This document shows positions 32,186-42,316 of a stretch of 64,000 bases of DNA, one piece after another. Under the pieces are notes generated by a model. That model saw only the letters and a program-made list of their open reading frames with translations, was not told where the DNA came from and made no database searches. Numbering within the stretch: the first letter of the stretch is position 1; every line of letters begins with the position of its first letter. Location of the stretch: positions 62,001 through 126,000 of the forward strand of contig JACKEC010000031.1 of NCBI GenBank assembly GCA_020633195.1. Reading direction: 5' to 3'. Source of the DNA: Sandaracinaceae bacterium. GTDB lineage: Bacteria; Myxococcota_A; Polyangia; Polyangiales; Sandaracinaceae. A program made the translations under genes and the position numbers.

Positions 32186-32542
32186 GTGAAGTCGATCCTG
32201 ATCGTCGAGGACAACCCGCTCATCGTCGAGCTCATCGCTCAGATGCTCTCCGATGACTACGAGGTCTCGTCTGCGCCCAACGGGGAGGCGGGCGTCGCGG
32301 CCGCGCGCGAGCGCCGGCCCGACCTGATCCTCATGGACTTGATGATGCCCGTGATGGACGGCTGGGAGGCGATCCGCGCCCTGCGCTCCGTGTGGGCCAC
32401 CTGCCGGATCCCGATCATCGCGGTCAGCGCGACGACGGACCTCAAAGAGCGCCGGCGCGCCGACCAGGCGGGCGCCGACGCGCACCTCGGCAAGCCGATC
32501 GACGAGGACGAGCTGCGCGCCACGATCGCCCGCTACCTCTAG
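32186..32542 (+). CDS. Single-domain response regulator (CheY-like)
   Basis: A 118-residue stand-alone receiver starting with GTG at 32186. It has the acidic pocket VEDN (7-10), phospho-acceptor Asp51 in LILMDLMMPVMDG, the Thr/Ser switch in AVSATTD, and the conserved Lys in LGKPID. No output domain follows, so it must act by protein contact, as CheY-type regulators in myxobacterial motility and kinase networks do. The cognate kinase is not identifiable; the gene follows the hemerythrin-like gene on the same strand. Confidence 0.92.
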   Translation: MKSILIVEDNPLIVELIAQMLSDDYEVSSAPNGEAGVAAARERRPDLILMDLMMPVMDGWEAIRALRSVWATCRIPIIAVSATTDLKERRRADQAGADAHLGKPIDEDELRATIARYL

Positions 32543-32552
32543 CGACTCGTCG

Positions 32553-33506
32553 CTACTTGATCTTCGGCTTCAGGCCGACCTTGCCGTCCTTCACGACGAC
32601 CTCGAAGTCGATGTTTCGGTTGCCGTGCTTCTCGCGCAGCTTCGACTTCATGCTCTCGACCCGCGACGCGAGCTTGTCGTAGCTCAGCGACCCGCTGACG
32701 TTGTTCTGCCGCCGCGCCGCGACGAAGTCGTCGTAGAGGCGCTTCATCGGATCGGCCTTGGGCGGCGGCGGCGGCGCGGCCGGTCGAGGAGGCGGCGCCG
32801 CGGCGTTGCGCGCCTGCGGCGGCGGCGGCGGCGGCGGGATTCGACGGGACCCGCTCTCGGGCGTCGGCGGTCGGAAGGACGGCTTCGGCGGCGGCTGCGA
32901 CTTCGGCCGCCCGAACGTCGCCGTGGCCGGCGCCTTGGCGAACGGGTTGATCGCGTTGGGCGCCGTGTCTTCGCCGTCCAGGGGCGGCAGCGAGTCGGAC
33001 CCTCCCTTGGGTCCGAGCAGGCCCGAGAAGCTGCTGAGCCCACGCCGCGGGGTGTGCGTCGGCGGACGCTCCGTGCCCTTGTCGAGGGCCGTGAGCACGC
33101 TCGAGATCTCGTCGTCGGCGAACAGCGAGTCGGGATCGAAGCTCTGGCTCTCGTCGAGCTCGAAGGTCTTCACCTCGGCCGGCTCGTCGGAGGTGCCGAC
33201 GTTGCGCCGGCGCCGCGCGCGCCGGACGTCGCGCTCGTACGTGCCCTCCTCGATCTGGCGCGCGATGCGCTGCCAGTAGGTGGTGTACGTGTTGTAGCGG
33301 GCCTGCAGCGTGTTGAGCTTGAAGCGCGCCGCCGTGTTGCGGGGCTTCTCCTTGTTCAGGACGACGAACGCGCGATCGAGCTCCTTGCGCGGGACGGTCG
33401 GCTCGAGGCGCTCGATCCCCTGGAACCACTGCTCGTACAGCGCCTTGAGGCGCTTGAGCTGGATCTCCGTGTCGTGGAGCAAGATGTCGAACTGCTTCAG
33501 GTCCAT
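32553..33506 (-). CDS. Myxobacterial conserved protein with MXAN_5187-like C-terminal domain
   Basis: The 317-residue soluble protein has a helical N-terminal domain (about residues 1-100; FDILLHDTEIQLKRLKALYEQWF, LNTLQARYNTYTTYWQRI) ending in an Arg-rich stretch. A Pro/Ser-rich disordered middle (about 110-245) contains poly-Pro runs, and a C-terminal domain (about 248-317) reads YDDFVAARRQ..LSYDKLASRV..NIDFEVVVKDGKV. That C-terminus resembles the domain annotated in Myxococcus MXAN_5187-type proteins (recognised from memory, not searched). Function unknown; the pattern suggests a scaffold with two folded ends. It ends 10 nt from the convergent receiver gene. Confidence 0.72.
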   Translation of the reverse strand: MDLKQFDILLHDTEIQLKRLKALYEQWFQGIERLEPTVPRKELDRAFVVLNKEKPRNTAARFKLNTLQARYNTYTTYWQRIARQIEEGTYERDVRRARRRRNVGTSDEPAEVKTFELDESQSFDPDSLFADDEISSVLTALDKGTERPPTHTPRRGLSSFSGLLGPKGGSDSLPPLDGEDTAPNAINPFAKAPATATFGRPKSQPPPKPSFRPPTPESGSRRIPPPPPPPQARNAAAPPPRPAAPPPPPKADPMKRLYDDFVAARRQNNVSGSLSYDKLASRVESMKSKLREKHGNRNIDFEVVVKDGKVGLKPKIK

Positions 33507-33531
33507 CGGGGCTGCGGCCGAATTCTACTAC

Positions 33532-34155
33532 TTACAGCGGCTCGATTCGCAGGTTGTCGAACCAGAGGTCCGCCTCCCAGTCGTTGAAGGCGAAGTGGTC
33601 GTGGCCGCGTCCCTCGAGGGGCTGCGGATCGTCCATGTGCGCGAGCTCGACGTCGTCGGCCCACGAGGTGATCCGGTTCCCCTGACGCTCGATGCGCAAG
33701 TGGTAGACGCGGCTCATCTCGACGGGGTGGCGCGGACCGACCGCGCGGTCGTCGCCGTGCTCGTCGAGGCGGGCGATGGCGTTGGTGGAGTTGCTCCAGC
33801 CGCCGAAGATGATGACGTAGCTCGTCGCGGTGTAGCTCTCGGACGTCGCCCGCGAGGAGCCGTCGCCGAAGACCTCGACCTTGATGTCGCCGGCGGGGCT
33901 CTCGGAGCGCACGTCCATCTCGATGCGCACGTCCCGCGGGAGGCGACGGCGCAGCCACAGCGGGCGGTTGCGCGCGCCGCGCACGTTCAACCAGCCGTCG
34001 TGGATCTGGTAGCGCCCGCCGGTGTTGTGCCAGAGGTCCCCGAGCGCCTCGCGCTCGAAGTCGTCCGAGAAGCCGGAGGGGCCGATCGCCGGGTCGCCCT
34101 GCGGGGTGCAGCCGGCCACGAGCACGAGCGCCAACAACGAGATCGAGCGTCTCAC
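33532..34155 (-). CDS. Lipoprotein with concanavalin-like (lectin/glucanase) fold
   Basis: The 207-residue lipoprotein has signal RRSISLLALVLVAGC. The mature part begins FSDDFEREALGDLWHNTGGRYQI and continues with strands typical of LamG/GH16-like jelly rolls: GWLNVRG, RIEMDVRSES, YVIIFGGWSNS, YHLRIERQGNRITSWADD and DLWFDNLRIEPL. These openings (DDFER.LG..W) are common in carbohydrate-binding or xylanase-like laminin-G folds. I see no clear GH16 catalytic ExDxxE, so it is more likely a sugar-binding than a catalytic protein. Location: periplasm or outer membrane. Confidence 0.72.
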   Translation of the reverse strand: MRRSISLLALVLVAGCTPQGDPAIGPSGFSDDFEREALGDLWHNTGGRYQIHDGWLNVRGARNRPLWLRRRLPRDVRIEMDVRSESPAGDIKVEVFGDGSSRATSESYTATSYVIIFGGWSNSTNAIARLDEHGDDRAVGPRHPVEMSRVYHLRIERQGNRITSWADDVELAHMDDPQPLEGRGHDHFAFNDWEADLWFDNLRIEPL

Positions 34156-34195
34156 GCCGCCGAAGATAGCATCGGGCCCCGTCGGGACGAGCCCG

Positions 34196-35137
34196 TCACC
34201 GAGCGGCGCTCGAGATCGCGCTCGCGGCCCCCTGCATCGCCGAGCGCACCGCGCCGGTGAGCGCCTGCCGAGCCAGCCGCTGCTCCTGCGTCTGCCGCGC
34301 GCCCGAGCGCGGAGACGTGCCCGTGGCGGCCCCGGTGAGCACGCCGCGCATGTTCCGCCCCGGGTCGTCCATCAGCATGATCGAGACCTCGCAGCGCACC
34401 GAGAGCTGCCGCTGCTGGATACGGGGCTCCACGCGGGTGAGCGACCCCTCGAGGCGCAGCTTCGGCAGGTGCCGGCGCGTGATCTCGCGCTCCGCCTCGG
34501 GCGGGATCTGCCCATCCTGGAACGAGGCGACGCCGCGCAGGACCAGCAGGTTGCGGCTGACCTCGGACTGCAGGATCTGGTCGAGGCCGTCGTCGCGGAA
34601 CCGGCTGCGGTTCTCCATCGCGCCGAGGACGACGACGTAGCGCACGGTCGGCCACGCGATCGAGCGCGCGCGCGGGATCACCGCGAACGACGGAAGGCGA
34701 TCGACGCGACCGCGCCGAGGCGTCGACGGCGTGGTGCTCGGGTGGTTCTGGCTCGCCGCCTCGATCCGGCGGATCGCCGAGGCCGCCTCGCCGCGGACCG
34801 CCGTCTGCGAGTCGGACAGCCGCGCCCGCAGCGCCGGCAGGGCGCGCGGATCCTGGAGGCGCCCGAGGCCCGTCGCCGCGGCCGCGCGCACCGCCGGGCT
34901 CGGATCGGAGAGCGCCTGGATCAGGGCCGGCGCGACCGACGGGTCGTTGCTGCTCCCGAGCGCGATCGCGGCCCGGGCGCGCGCCCTGAAATCACGGCCC
35001 GTGCGCAGCACCCGCAGCACCGTGGAGTGGTCGGTCTGCGCCCACCCCGGCGGCGCGAAGGCGAACGCGCAGGCGAGCGTCGCCACGAGGGCGAGCAGCC
35101 ACGATGCGAACGAACGGCGGCGTACGACCGAGGGCAC
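34196..35137 (-). CDS. HEAT-repeat exported protein
   Basis: I use the GTG at 35137 (313 residues), which puts VPSVVRRR directly before the signal helix SFASWLLALVATLACAFAFAPPGWA; a TTG at 35167 would add ten residues. The mature N-terminal half has about three HEAT-like repeats (residues about 45-130; RARARAAIALGSSNDPSVAPALIQALSD, PAVRAAAATGLGRLQDPRALPALRARL). The second half is a beta-rich domain (RYVVVLGAMENRSRF; LRLEGSLTRVEPRIQQRQLSVRCEVSIMLMDD) ending in a Ser/Ala-rich helix. HEAT repeats bind protein partners; the partner is unknown. It is likely periplasmic. Confidence 0.75.
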   Translation of the reverse strand: MPSVVRRRSFASWLLALVATLACAFAFAPPGWAQTDHSTVLRVLRTGRDFRARARAAIALGSSNDPSVAPALIQALSDPSPAVRAAAATGLGRLQDPRALPALRARLSDSQTAVRGEAASAIRRIEAASQNHPSTTPSTPRRGRVDRLPSFAVIPRARSIAWPTVRYVVVLGAMENRSRFRDDGLDQILQSEVSRNLLVLRGVASFQDGQIPPEAEREITRRHLPKLRLEGSLTRVEPRIQQRQLSVRCEVSIMLMDDPGRNMRGVLTGAATGTSPRSGARQTQEQRLARQALTGAVRSAMQGAASAISSAAR

Positions 35138-35238
35138 GAGCGGGGGTCCGGACCTCTGACTGTACAAGGGCTCCGGGTGTTCAGGTCAAACGCGACTTCG
35201 CAGTCACTCGATTTCCCGAGACATTTCGCGGCTCGGGA

Positions 35239-37053
<1,815 letters not shown>

Positions 37054-37064
37054 GAGGCGCGAGC

Positions 37065-37084
37065 ATACCGCGGGTTCGCGGTAT
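37065..37084. promoter_or_regulatory. Perfect 8-bp inverted repeat between divergent genes
   Basis: Arms ataccgcg (37065-37072) and cgcggtat (37077-37084) flank ggtt. The element fills half of the 41-bp gap between the start codons at 37053 and 37095, so it could be a shared operator or overlap both promoters. An RNA hairpin is an alternative. Confidence 0.5.
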
Positions 37085-37094
37085 CATCGCGTTC

Positions 37095-37835
37095 ATGGGG
37101 GCGCGCTCACGGATCCTGCTGGCCAGCATCGTTCTCTTCGGGTGTGGGGGCAGCCCTCCCCCAGCCGAGCACGGCGAGGCGCCCCCGCCGGACGACACGG
37201 AGGCCTCCGCGGCGCGCGTCGAGGAGCCCCCCGCGGCCGGCTCGCCGATGTGGCTGGGCGAGCTCACCGAGCAAGGGATGTTGACCTACGAGGTCACCCC
37301 CGCGGGCGCCGAGGCGCCGGTCGAGGTGCGGATGCTCGTGCAGCAGCGCGTGATCCGCGGCGAGAGCGTGGCGGTCCGGCTCGTCCCGATCGGGACGCCG
37401 CTCGGCGAGGAGCCGATCTTCCCGCAGTGGCTGATCGGCACCCCCGACGGGATGAGCGGCCTCGACGAGACGGCGTCGTTCACCACCCCCGGGTTCGTCC
37501 CGATCGACGAGTCGGGGCGCATGCGCACGGAGGCCGCGAGCGGTCAGCTCTGGCGCGTGGAGGCGCGCTGGATCCGCGCCGGTGAGGCCGCGTCGGGCAC
37601 CGAGGCCGCCGTCGGCTGGACGCTCGCCGAGCGCGTCGGCGCGATCCGCGAGCCGGTCCGAGCCGACGACTGCGTGCGGCTCGAGCGCTCCGACGAGGGC
37701 GCGACCAGCGTGATCCTCGCCTGCGCCGGCGTGGGCGTGGTGGAGCGGCGCGACGCCGCGGGCGACGGCGTCGAGTCGCTCTGGCGCCTGACCGCCGTCG
37801 GCGAGCGCCCGCAGGAGCCGCAGGAGCTCGAATGA
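37095..37835 (+). CDS. Putative lipoprotein of unknown function
   Basis: The 246-residue product has signal SRILLASIVLFGC, then a Pro/Glu-rich linker (about 20-45) and a beta-rich domain from residue 50 (MWLGELTEQGMLTYEV, VEVRMLVQQRVIRGESVAVRLVPIG). Two late Cys (about 195 and 216) may pair. No family is recognised. The gene is followed after 10 nt by the NtrC-type activator, so the two may be co-transcribed. Confidence 0.7.
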   Translation: MGARSRILLASIVLFGCGGSPPPAEHGEAPPPDDTEASAARVEEPPAAGSPMWLGELTEQGMLTYEVTPAGAEAPVEVRMLVQQRVIRGESVAVRLVPIGTPLGEEPIFPQWLIGTPDGMSGLDETASFTTPGFVPIDESGRMRTEAASGQLWRVEARWIRAGEAASGTEAAVGWTLAERVGAIREPVRADDCVRLERSDEGATSVILACAGVGVVERRDAAGDGVESLWRLTAVGERPQEPQELE

Positions 37836-37845
37836 CGGGGCCTCG

Positions 37846-39201
37846 ATGCCGCGTGTCCTGATCGTCGACGACGAAGAGAACATCCGCCTCGTGCTGCGGA
37901 CCATGCTGCGCAAGCACGGCTACGAGGTCGACGTGGCGTCGAGCGCGGAGGACGCGCTCGAGGCGATGGAGGGCTTCTCGCCCGACTACGTGATCGCCGA
38001 CGTGCGGATGGGCGGGATGAGCGGCATCGAGCTCACGAGCGCGCTCGCGGAGCGCGAGAACGGCCCCACCGTGATCGTGATGAGCGCGTACGGGTCGGTC
38101 GACCTCGCGCTCGAGGCGATGAAGGCGGGCGCCTACGACTACGTGAGCAAGCCCTTCAAGCAGGACGAGGTGCTGCTCGCGCTGCGCAAGGCCGAGGAGC
38201 GCGAGGCGCTCAAGCGCGAGAACCGGGCGCTCAAGCAAGAGCTCGCGGAGCACGCGCGCTTCGCCGGGATGATCGGGCGCAGCGAGGCGATGCGCCTGCT
38301 CTTCCGCACGATCCAGAAGGCCGCCGCGTTCTCGACGACGGTGCTCATCCAGGGCGAGAGCGGCGTCGGCAAGGAGCTCGTCGCCCGCGCGCTCCACCAC
38401 CAGGGCCCGCGCGCGTCCAAGCCCTTCGTGGCGGTGAACTGCGGGGCGATCCCCGAGTCGCTGATCGAGTCGGAGCTGTTCGGTCACAAGCGGGGCGCGT
38501 TCACCGACGCGTCGAGCGACAAGCCGGGGCTCTTCGAGGAGGCGAGCGGCGGCACCCTCTTCCTCGACGAGGTCGGCGAGCTGCCTCCAGGAACGCAAGT
38601 GAAGTTGCTCCGCGTCCTGCAGGAGGGCTCGCTCCGGCGCCTCGGCGAGAACCGGGACCGCGAGGTCGACGTCCGCGTCGTCGCGGCGACGGTGCGCGTG
38701 CTGAAGGACGAGGTGGACGAGGGGCGCTTCCGCGAGGACCTCTACTACCGCCTCAACGTCCTGCCGCTGCACGTGCCGCCCTTGCGCCAGCGCAAGGAGG
38801 ACCTCCCGCTGCTCGTCGACCACTTCCTCGAGCGCACCAACCAGCGCCTCGGCACGTCCGTCCGCGGGATGGACGCGAAGGGTCACAAGCTCATGCTCGC
38901 CTACCACTGGCCGGGCAACGTCCGCGAGCTCGAGAACGTCCTCGAGCGCGCGATCGTCCTGGCCGAGGGCGACCAGCTCACCGAGGCGGATCTCCCCGAG
39001 CGCCTGCGCGAGCCCGACCCGGTGCAGGCCGTGCTCACCACCGGCGAGCTCTCGATCAAGAAGACCCAGCGCTACATCGAGGAGACGCTCATCCGGAAGG
39101 CCCTCGAGGAGACCGGCGGCAACCGGACCCGAGCCAGCAAGCTCCTCGAGATCAGCCACCGCGCGCTGCTCTACAAGATCAAGGACTACGGGATCAGCTG
39201 A
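37846..39201 (+). CDS. NtrC-family sigma-54-dependent response regulator
   Basis: The 451-residue protein has a receiver (1-120; DDE at 8-10, phospho-Asp52, Lys102), an AAA+ ATPase (about 140-380; Walker A GESGVGKE at 170-177, ELFGHKRGAFTDA, Walker B GGTLFLDEVGEL, arginine finger region REDLYYRLNV) and a Fis-type HTH (about 405-451; ETGGNRTRASKLLEISHRALLYKI). The sigma-54-contacting loop is GAFTDA (217-222), not the usual GAFTGA. It is otherwise complete and should activate sigma-54 promoters upon phosphorylation. Upstream is a lipoprotein gene; it is convergent with the next gene, and their stop regions overlap by 8 nt. Confidence 0.95.
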   Translation: MPRVLIVDDEENIRLVLRTMLRKHGYEVDVASSAEDALEAMEGFSPDYVIADVRMGGMSGIELTSALAERENGPTVIVMSAYGSVDLALEAMKAGAYDYVSKPFKQDEVLLALRKAEEREALKRENRALKQELAEHARFAGMIGRSEAMRLLFRTIQKAAAFSTTVLIQGESGVGKELVARALHHQGPRASKPFVAVNCGAIPESLIESELFGHKRGAFTDASSDKPGLFEEASGGTLFLDEVGELPPGTQVKLLRVLQEGSLRRLGENRDREVDVRVVAATVRVLKDEVDEGRFREDLYYRLNVLPLHVPPLRQRKEDLPLLVDHFLERTNQRLGTSVRGMDAKGHKLMLAYHWPGNVRELENVLERAIVLAEGDQLTEADLPERLREPDPVQAVLTTGELSIKKTQRYIEETLIRKALEETGGNRTRASKLLEISHRALLYKIKDYGIS

Positions 39202-40432
39202 GCCTCGCCACCCCGGAGTCGGGGCGTGGCGCGCCGCAGGCGGGGCACGCGCCGATCTCGGCCGGGAACGGCGCGCCGCAGTGCGCGCACGCGACACCGC
39301 CGAGCTCGGGGTCGTCGTCGAGCCGCCGGAGCTCGGGGTACAAGCGCTCGAGCTCGTAGCTCGACATCCGATCGTCCTCGGCCGCGGGAGACCAGATGAT
39401 CTCGAACGCCACGAGCTGCTCGGGCGCGAGCGCGTCGATCGCGCGCAGCACCGACGGCAGCGCCTCCCGCGACGGGGCCTCCCTCAGCCGAGGCAGCGCG
39501 ATGGTCGAGCCGATCACGGCGCTGACGACCACGAGCCCGCGGCCCTCATCCGCCCTCGCCCTCATCGCGGGGCCGTCCTGGGTCTCCTTCTGCCGGACGA
39601 GCTCGTGCTCGAAGCGCGCGCGCAGGTCGATGGTCCGCTTCGAGAACGCCGCCTCGGCCCCGTCGGGGGTCGCGCGCTCGGTCTGCCACGCGGCGTAGCG
39701 CGCCGACGCCACGTGCTCCCGCAGGTGGCCGAGCGTCTCGGCCGCGCCGAGCTTCATGCCCTGCGCGGTGGTGAAGTCGTGCTTGGCAGCGAGCTCCTTC
39801 AGCCGTGCCTGCAGCGGGGCCCGAGCCCCCCAATCGAAGGCCACCGTGATCTGCCGCACCTCGCAGCTCCCCAGCCCCGCCGTCGGCGCCGTGTGGGGCG
39901 GCGGCACCGCCTCCGTCCGCGACCGCCGCCAGGCCTTCGCGACGAGGAAGATCAGCAGCACGGCCGCGCCCCCGAGCACGTAGCGCAGCGGACCGAGGGG
40001 CGGCCCCGGCGTGACCGACGAGCGCACGACGCGGGCGCGCGGCGCAGCCCCGGGCCCCTGGGTGGGATCTCGAAAGCGGCCCGCGAGGGCCGACGACGAG
40101 TCGCCGCCCGGCACCGGGAACGGCGGCGTGAGGTCCTCGGGCGCGCGCACCGGCTCGGGCGCGGACGACGTCGACGGCGAGCTCGACGAGGAGGGCGAGG
40201 GCGGCGGGGGGCGGACGTCGCTCCGACGGCGTCGCGAGAAGCCGAAGTCGCTCGAGGACGATGAAGACCGCGACGAGGACCGCGACGACGACGACGAGGA
40301 CCGCGAGGACGAAGACGACGAGGAGCGGCCGAACCCGCGCGAGCCCCCGAAGCTCCCGCCCGTGGGCTGCGCGGCGCCGGGAGCCGCCCACGCGAGGCAG
40401 AGCATCAGGGCGAGGGCGAGCGCGCGGTACAC
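39194..40432 (-). CDS. DUF1517-like membrane protein with Ser-rich segment and zinc ribbon
   Basis: About 412 residues starting from GTG 40432 (VYRALALALMLCLAWAAPGAA signal); a TTG at 40468 would overlap the divergent gene, so I reject it. A Gly/Ser-rich region (about 30-75; runs of SSSSSSR) precedes a Pro-rich linker and a membrane helix (LGGAAVLLIFLVAKAW). The following domain (VRQITVAFDWGARAPLQARLKELAAK through LEAFEIIWSP-like strands) resembles DUF1517 proteins. A zinc ribbon closes it (CAHCGAPFPAEIGACPACG). DUF1517 function is unknown. Convergent with the NtrC-like gene (8-nt overlap). Confidence 0.75.
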   Translation of the reverse strand: MYRALALALMLCLAWAAPGAAQPTGGSFGGSRGFGRSSSSSSSRSSSSSSRSSSRSSSSSSDFGFSRRRRSDVRPPPPSPSSSSSPSTSSAPEPVRAPEDLTPPFPVPGGDSSSALAGRFRDPTQGPGAAPRARVVRSSVTPGPPLGPLRYVLGGAAVLLIFLVAKAWRRSRTEAVPPPHTAPTAGLGSCEVRQITVAFDWGARAPLQARLKELAAKHDFTTAQGMKLGAAETLGHLREHVASARYAAWQTERATPDGAEAAFSKRTIDLRARFEHELVRQKETQDGPAMRARADEGRGLVVVSAVIGSTIALPRLREAPSREALPSVLRAIDALAPEQLVAFEIIWSPAAEDDRMSSYELERLYPELRRLDDDPELGGVACAHCGAPFPAEIGACPACGAPRPDSGVARLS

Positions 40433-40473
40433 CCCGCGAAGCGTCGGCAACCCATGCGATGATGGCAAGCGCG

Positions 40474-42303
40474 ATGCGCGCTCACCTCATCGACCTCGCG
40501 ATCGCGCTCGCCGTCGGCGGCGTGGTCGTGGTGGCCCTCGAGCTCGCGTCACGACCGCCCGCGCTCCCCATCGCGAGCCCCGAGCAGGTGCGTCACGCCT
40601 TCGACGAGGAGGTGCGGCTCGCGCGCGAGCTCGGCTTCGAGGACGCCGCCCCCCGCGAGATCCCGGGGGGCTCCGCGCCATGGACCGAGGACGTCCCGGT
40701 CGAGGCGGACGACTGCCTCGCGGTCGTCGTGGCCAGCGACGTCGAGCACCCCGTCGAGCTGAGCCTCGAGGCGAGCGGCGGCGGCGTGCGCGGCGCGCGG
40801 GACACACGAGACGCGGTCCAGCACGCGCAGCTCTGCGCGACGGTCGCCGGGACCGTGCACGTCGCGGTCGAAGCCGCGCCACGGCCGAGCCTCCACGTGG
40901 CCATCCTGCGCGCGGACGTCCTCTCGATCGGAGGCGAGGTGCGCTTGAACCGCCCGGCGACCCGCCACGGCTGGTCCGCCGAGCAGCGGGCTGGTCACGA
41001 GCGCGCCCTGGCTCGCGCGCGCGCCGACGCGCGAGGCGGCGACCCGCAACACGATGTGCGGGTCTCCCGCGGGAGCGGCGTCCCCCTCTTGCCTCGGACC
41101 GAGGCGAGCTGCGTCGCCGCGCAGGCGCTCGGCGTCACGCACGTCGAGGGCGAGCCGTGCCCGGACGTCCCCGCGGACGCGACCCCTCGCCACGTCACGC
41201 GGCTGCAAGGCGTCGGGCTCCGCGTCCTCGCCATCCTCGATCCCGAGGGCCTCGGCCACGCCGCCGACGTGGAGCTCTTGCGGCTGCGCGTGCACGACAT
41301 GATGCCCGCGCTCGCGGTCGTCGGGCTCCCCCTCGACGGTCGCCAGAGCCCGCGGGTGCGATCGGTCCTCGCCCCCGGGGACGACGCCGTCTACTCGGTG
41401 CCGTTGACGACCCACGAGATGACGGCCATCGCGGTCCAGAGCCACGACGTGGAGGACTGGGCGGTCCGCGTGAGCGTCCTCGGAGATCCCCTCGAGGGAC
41501 CGCTCCGGGGCGCCGTGACCGCCGATGCGCCCTCCACCCCGTCCGAGCGGTGCTCCGAAGGAGACGGCGCCAGCTGCGGCCTCGTCGCGTGGGAGGCGCA
41601 CCGGGTGGCCACCGAGCCGATTCCCGAGGAGGTGACTCGCCTCTATGCGCGTGGATGCGACCTCGGAGACGGCCGGAGCTGCTCTGCGCTGGGGATCCTC
41701 GCGGGCCGCTCGGTCCCCCTCTTCGCGCGCGGGTGCTTCGCGGGGTACGCCACCGCGTGCTGGAGCGCGATCCACCACGCGCGACCGGCCTCGGCCGAGT
41801 GGCGAATCGAGGAGGAGTCGTGGGTCCCCCTCCGCCTCGTGACGCCGCCCCCCGACGACCGTCGCGTCCGCCGCGTCGGCGACACCCTGCCCACGGAGTG
41901 CGGCCTCGCGACGTACGCGGGCTTCGCCGCGCAGATCGTCTGCGGCGACGTGACGGTCTACCGAGCCCCCGAGGTCGAGTCGCCGTTCGCGAGGTTGGAG
42001 GGCGCCGGCGCGCAGCTCTTCGGGGACCTGCCCCGCAGCGGGGTGACGCCGGGCTCGATCGCGGAGCGCAGCTTCAGCCCACTCCGCGGCCTCACCTATG
42101 TCGTGCCGCGCGCCGCGCTCGGCGACGAGGCGACCCCATCGCCGGGCGATGACGCGACGACGGCCTCCGAGGACGGCGTCCTCTTCAGCTTCGACCCCCG
42201 AGACCGCGCGCGAACGCTCTGGATGGATCAGGCGACGCACCGCGCCGTGCTCTGGCTCGGCGATCTCCCCGCCGCCGAGCTGACCGCCCGCGAAGAGGGC
42301 TGA
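40474..42303 (+). CDS. Membrane-anchored protein with degenerate Sel1-like Cys repeats
   Basis: The 609-residue product begins MRAHLIDLAIALAVGGVVVVALELA, a single N-terminal membrane helix or uncleaved signal; ATGs at 40459 and 40462 are alternatives. It has a large extracytoplasmic region of unknown fold. At about residues 350-440, C-S-E-G-D-G-x-S-C, LYARGCDLGDGRSCSALG and LFARGCFAGYATACWSA follow the Cys-bearing Sel1-like repeat pattern of myxobacteria, but are irregular. Sel1 repeats are usually protein-binding. Its start region lies back to back with the DUF1517-like gene, suggesting shared regulation. Confidence 0.7.
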   Translation: MRAHLIDLAIALAVGGVVVVALELASRPPALPIASPEQVRHAFDEEVRLARELGFEDAAPREIPGGSAPWTEDVPVEADDCLAVVVASDVEHPVELSLEASGGGVRGARDTRDAVQHAQLCATVAGTVHVAVEAAPRPSLHVAILRADVLSIGGEVRLNRPATRHGWSAEQRAGHERALARARADARGGDPQHDVRVSRGSGVPLLPRTEASCVAAQALGVTHVEGEPCPDVPADATPRHVTRLQGVGLRVLAILDPEGLGHAADVELLRLRVHDMMPALAVVGLPLDGRQSPRVRSVLAPGDDAVYSVPLTTHEMTAIAVQSHDVEDWAVRVSVLGDPLEGPLRGAVTADAPSTPSERCSEGDGASCGLVAWEAHRVATEPIPEEVTRLYARGCDLGDGRSCSALGILAGRSVPLFARGCFAGYATACWSAIHHARPASAEWRIEEESWVPLRLVTPPPDDRRVRRVGDTLPTECGLATYAGFAAQIVCGDVTVYRAPEVESPFARLEGAGAQLFGDLPRSGVTPGSIAERSFSPLRGLTYVVPRAALGDEATPSPGDDATTASEDGVLFSFDPRDRARTLWMDQATHRAVLWLGDLPAAELTAREEG

Positions 42304-42316
42304 GAGGTTGGTTGGC

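Noticed and set aside
40210..40330. Possible repeat array of gac/gag codons in the DUF1517-like gene
   Set aside because: It is the antisense reading of a Ser-rich coding tract; codon repetition, not a mobile or regulatory repeat.
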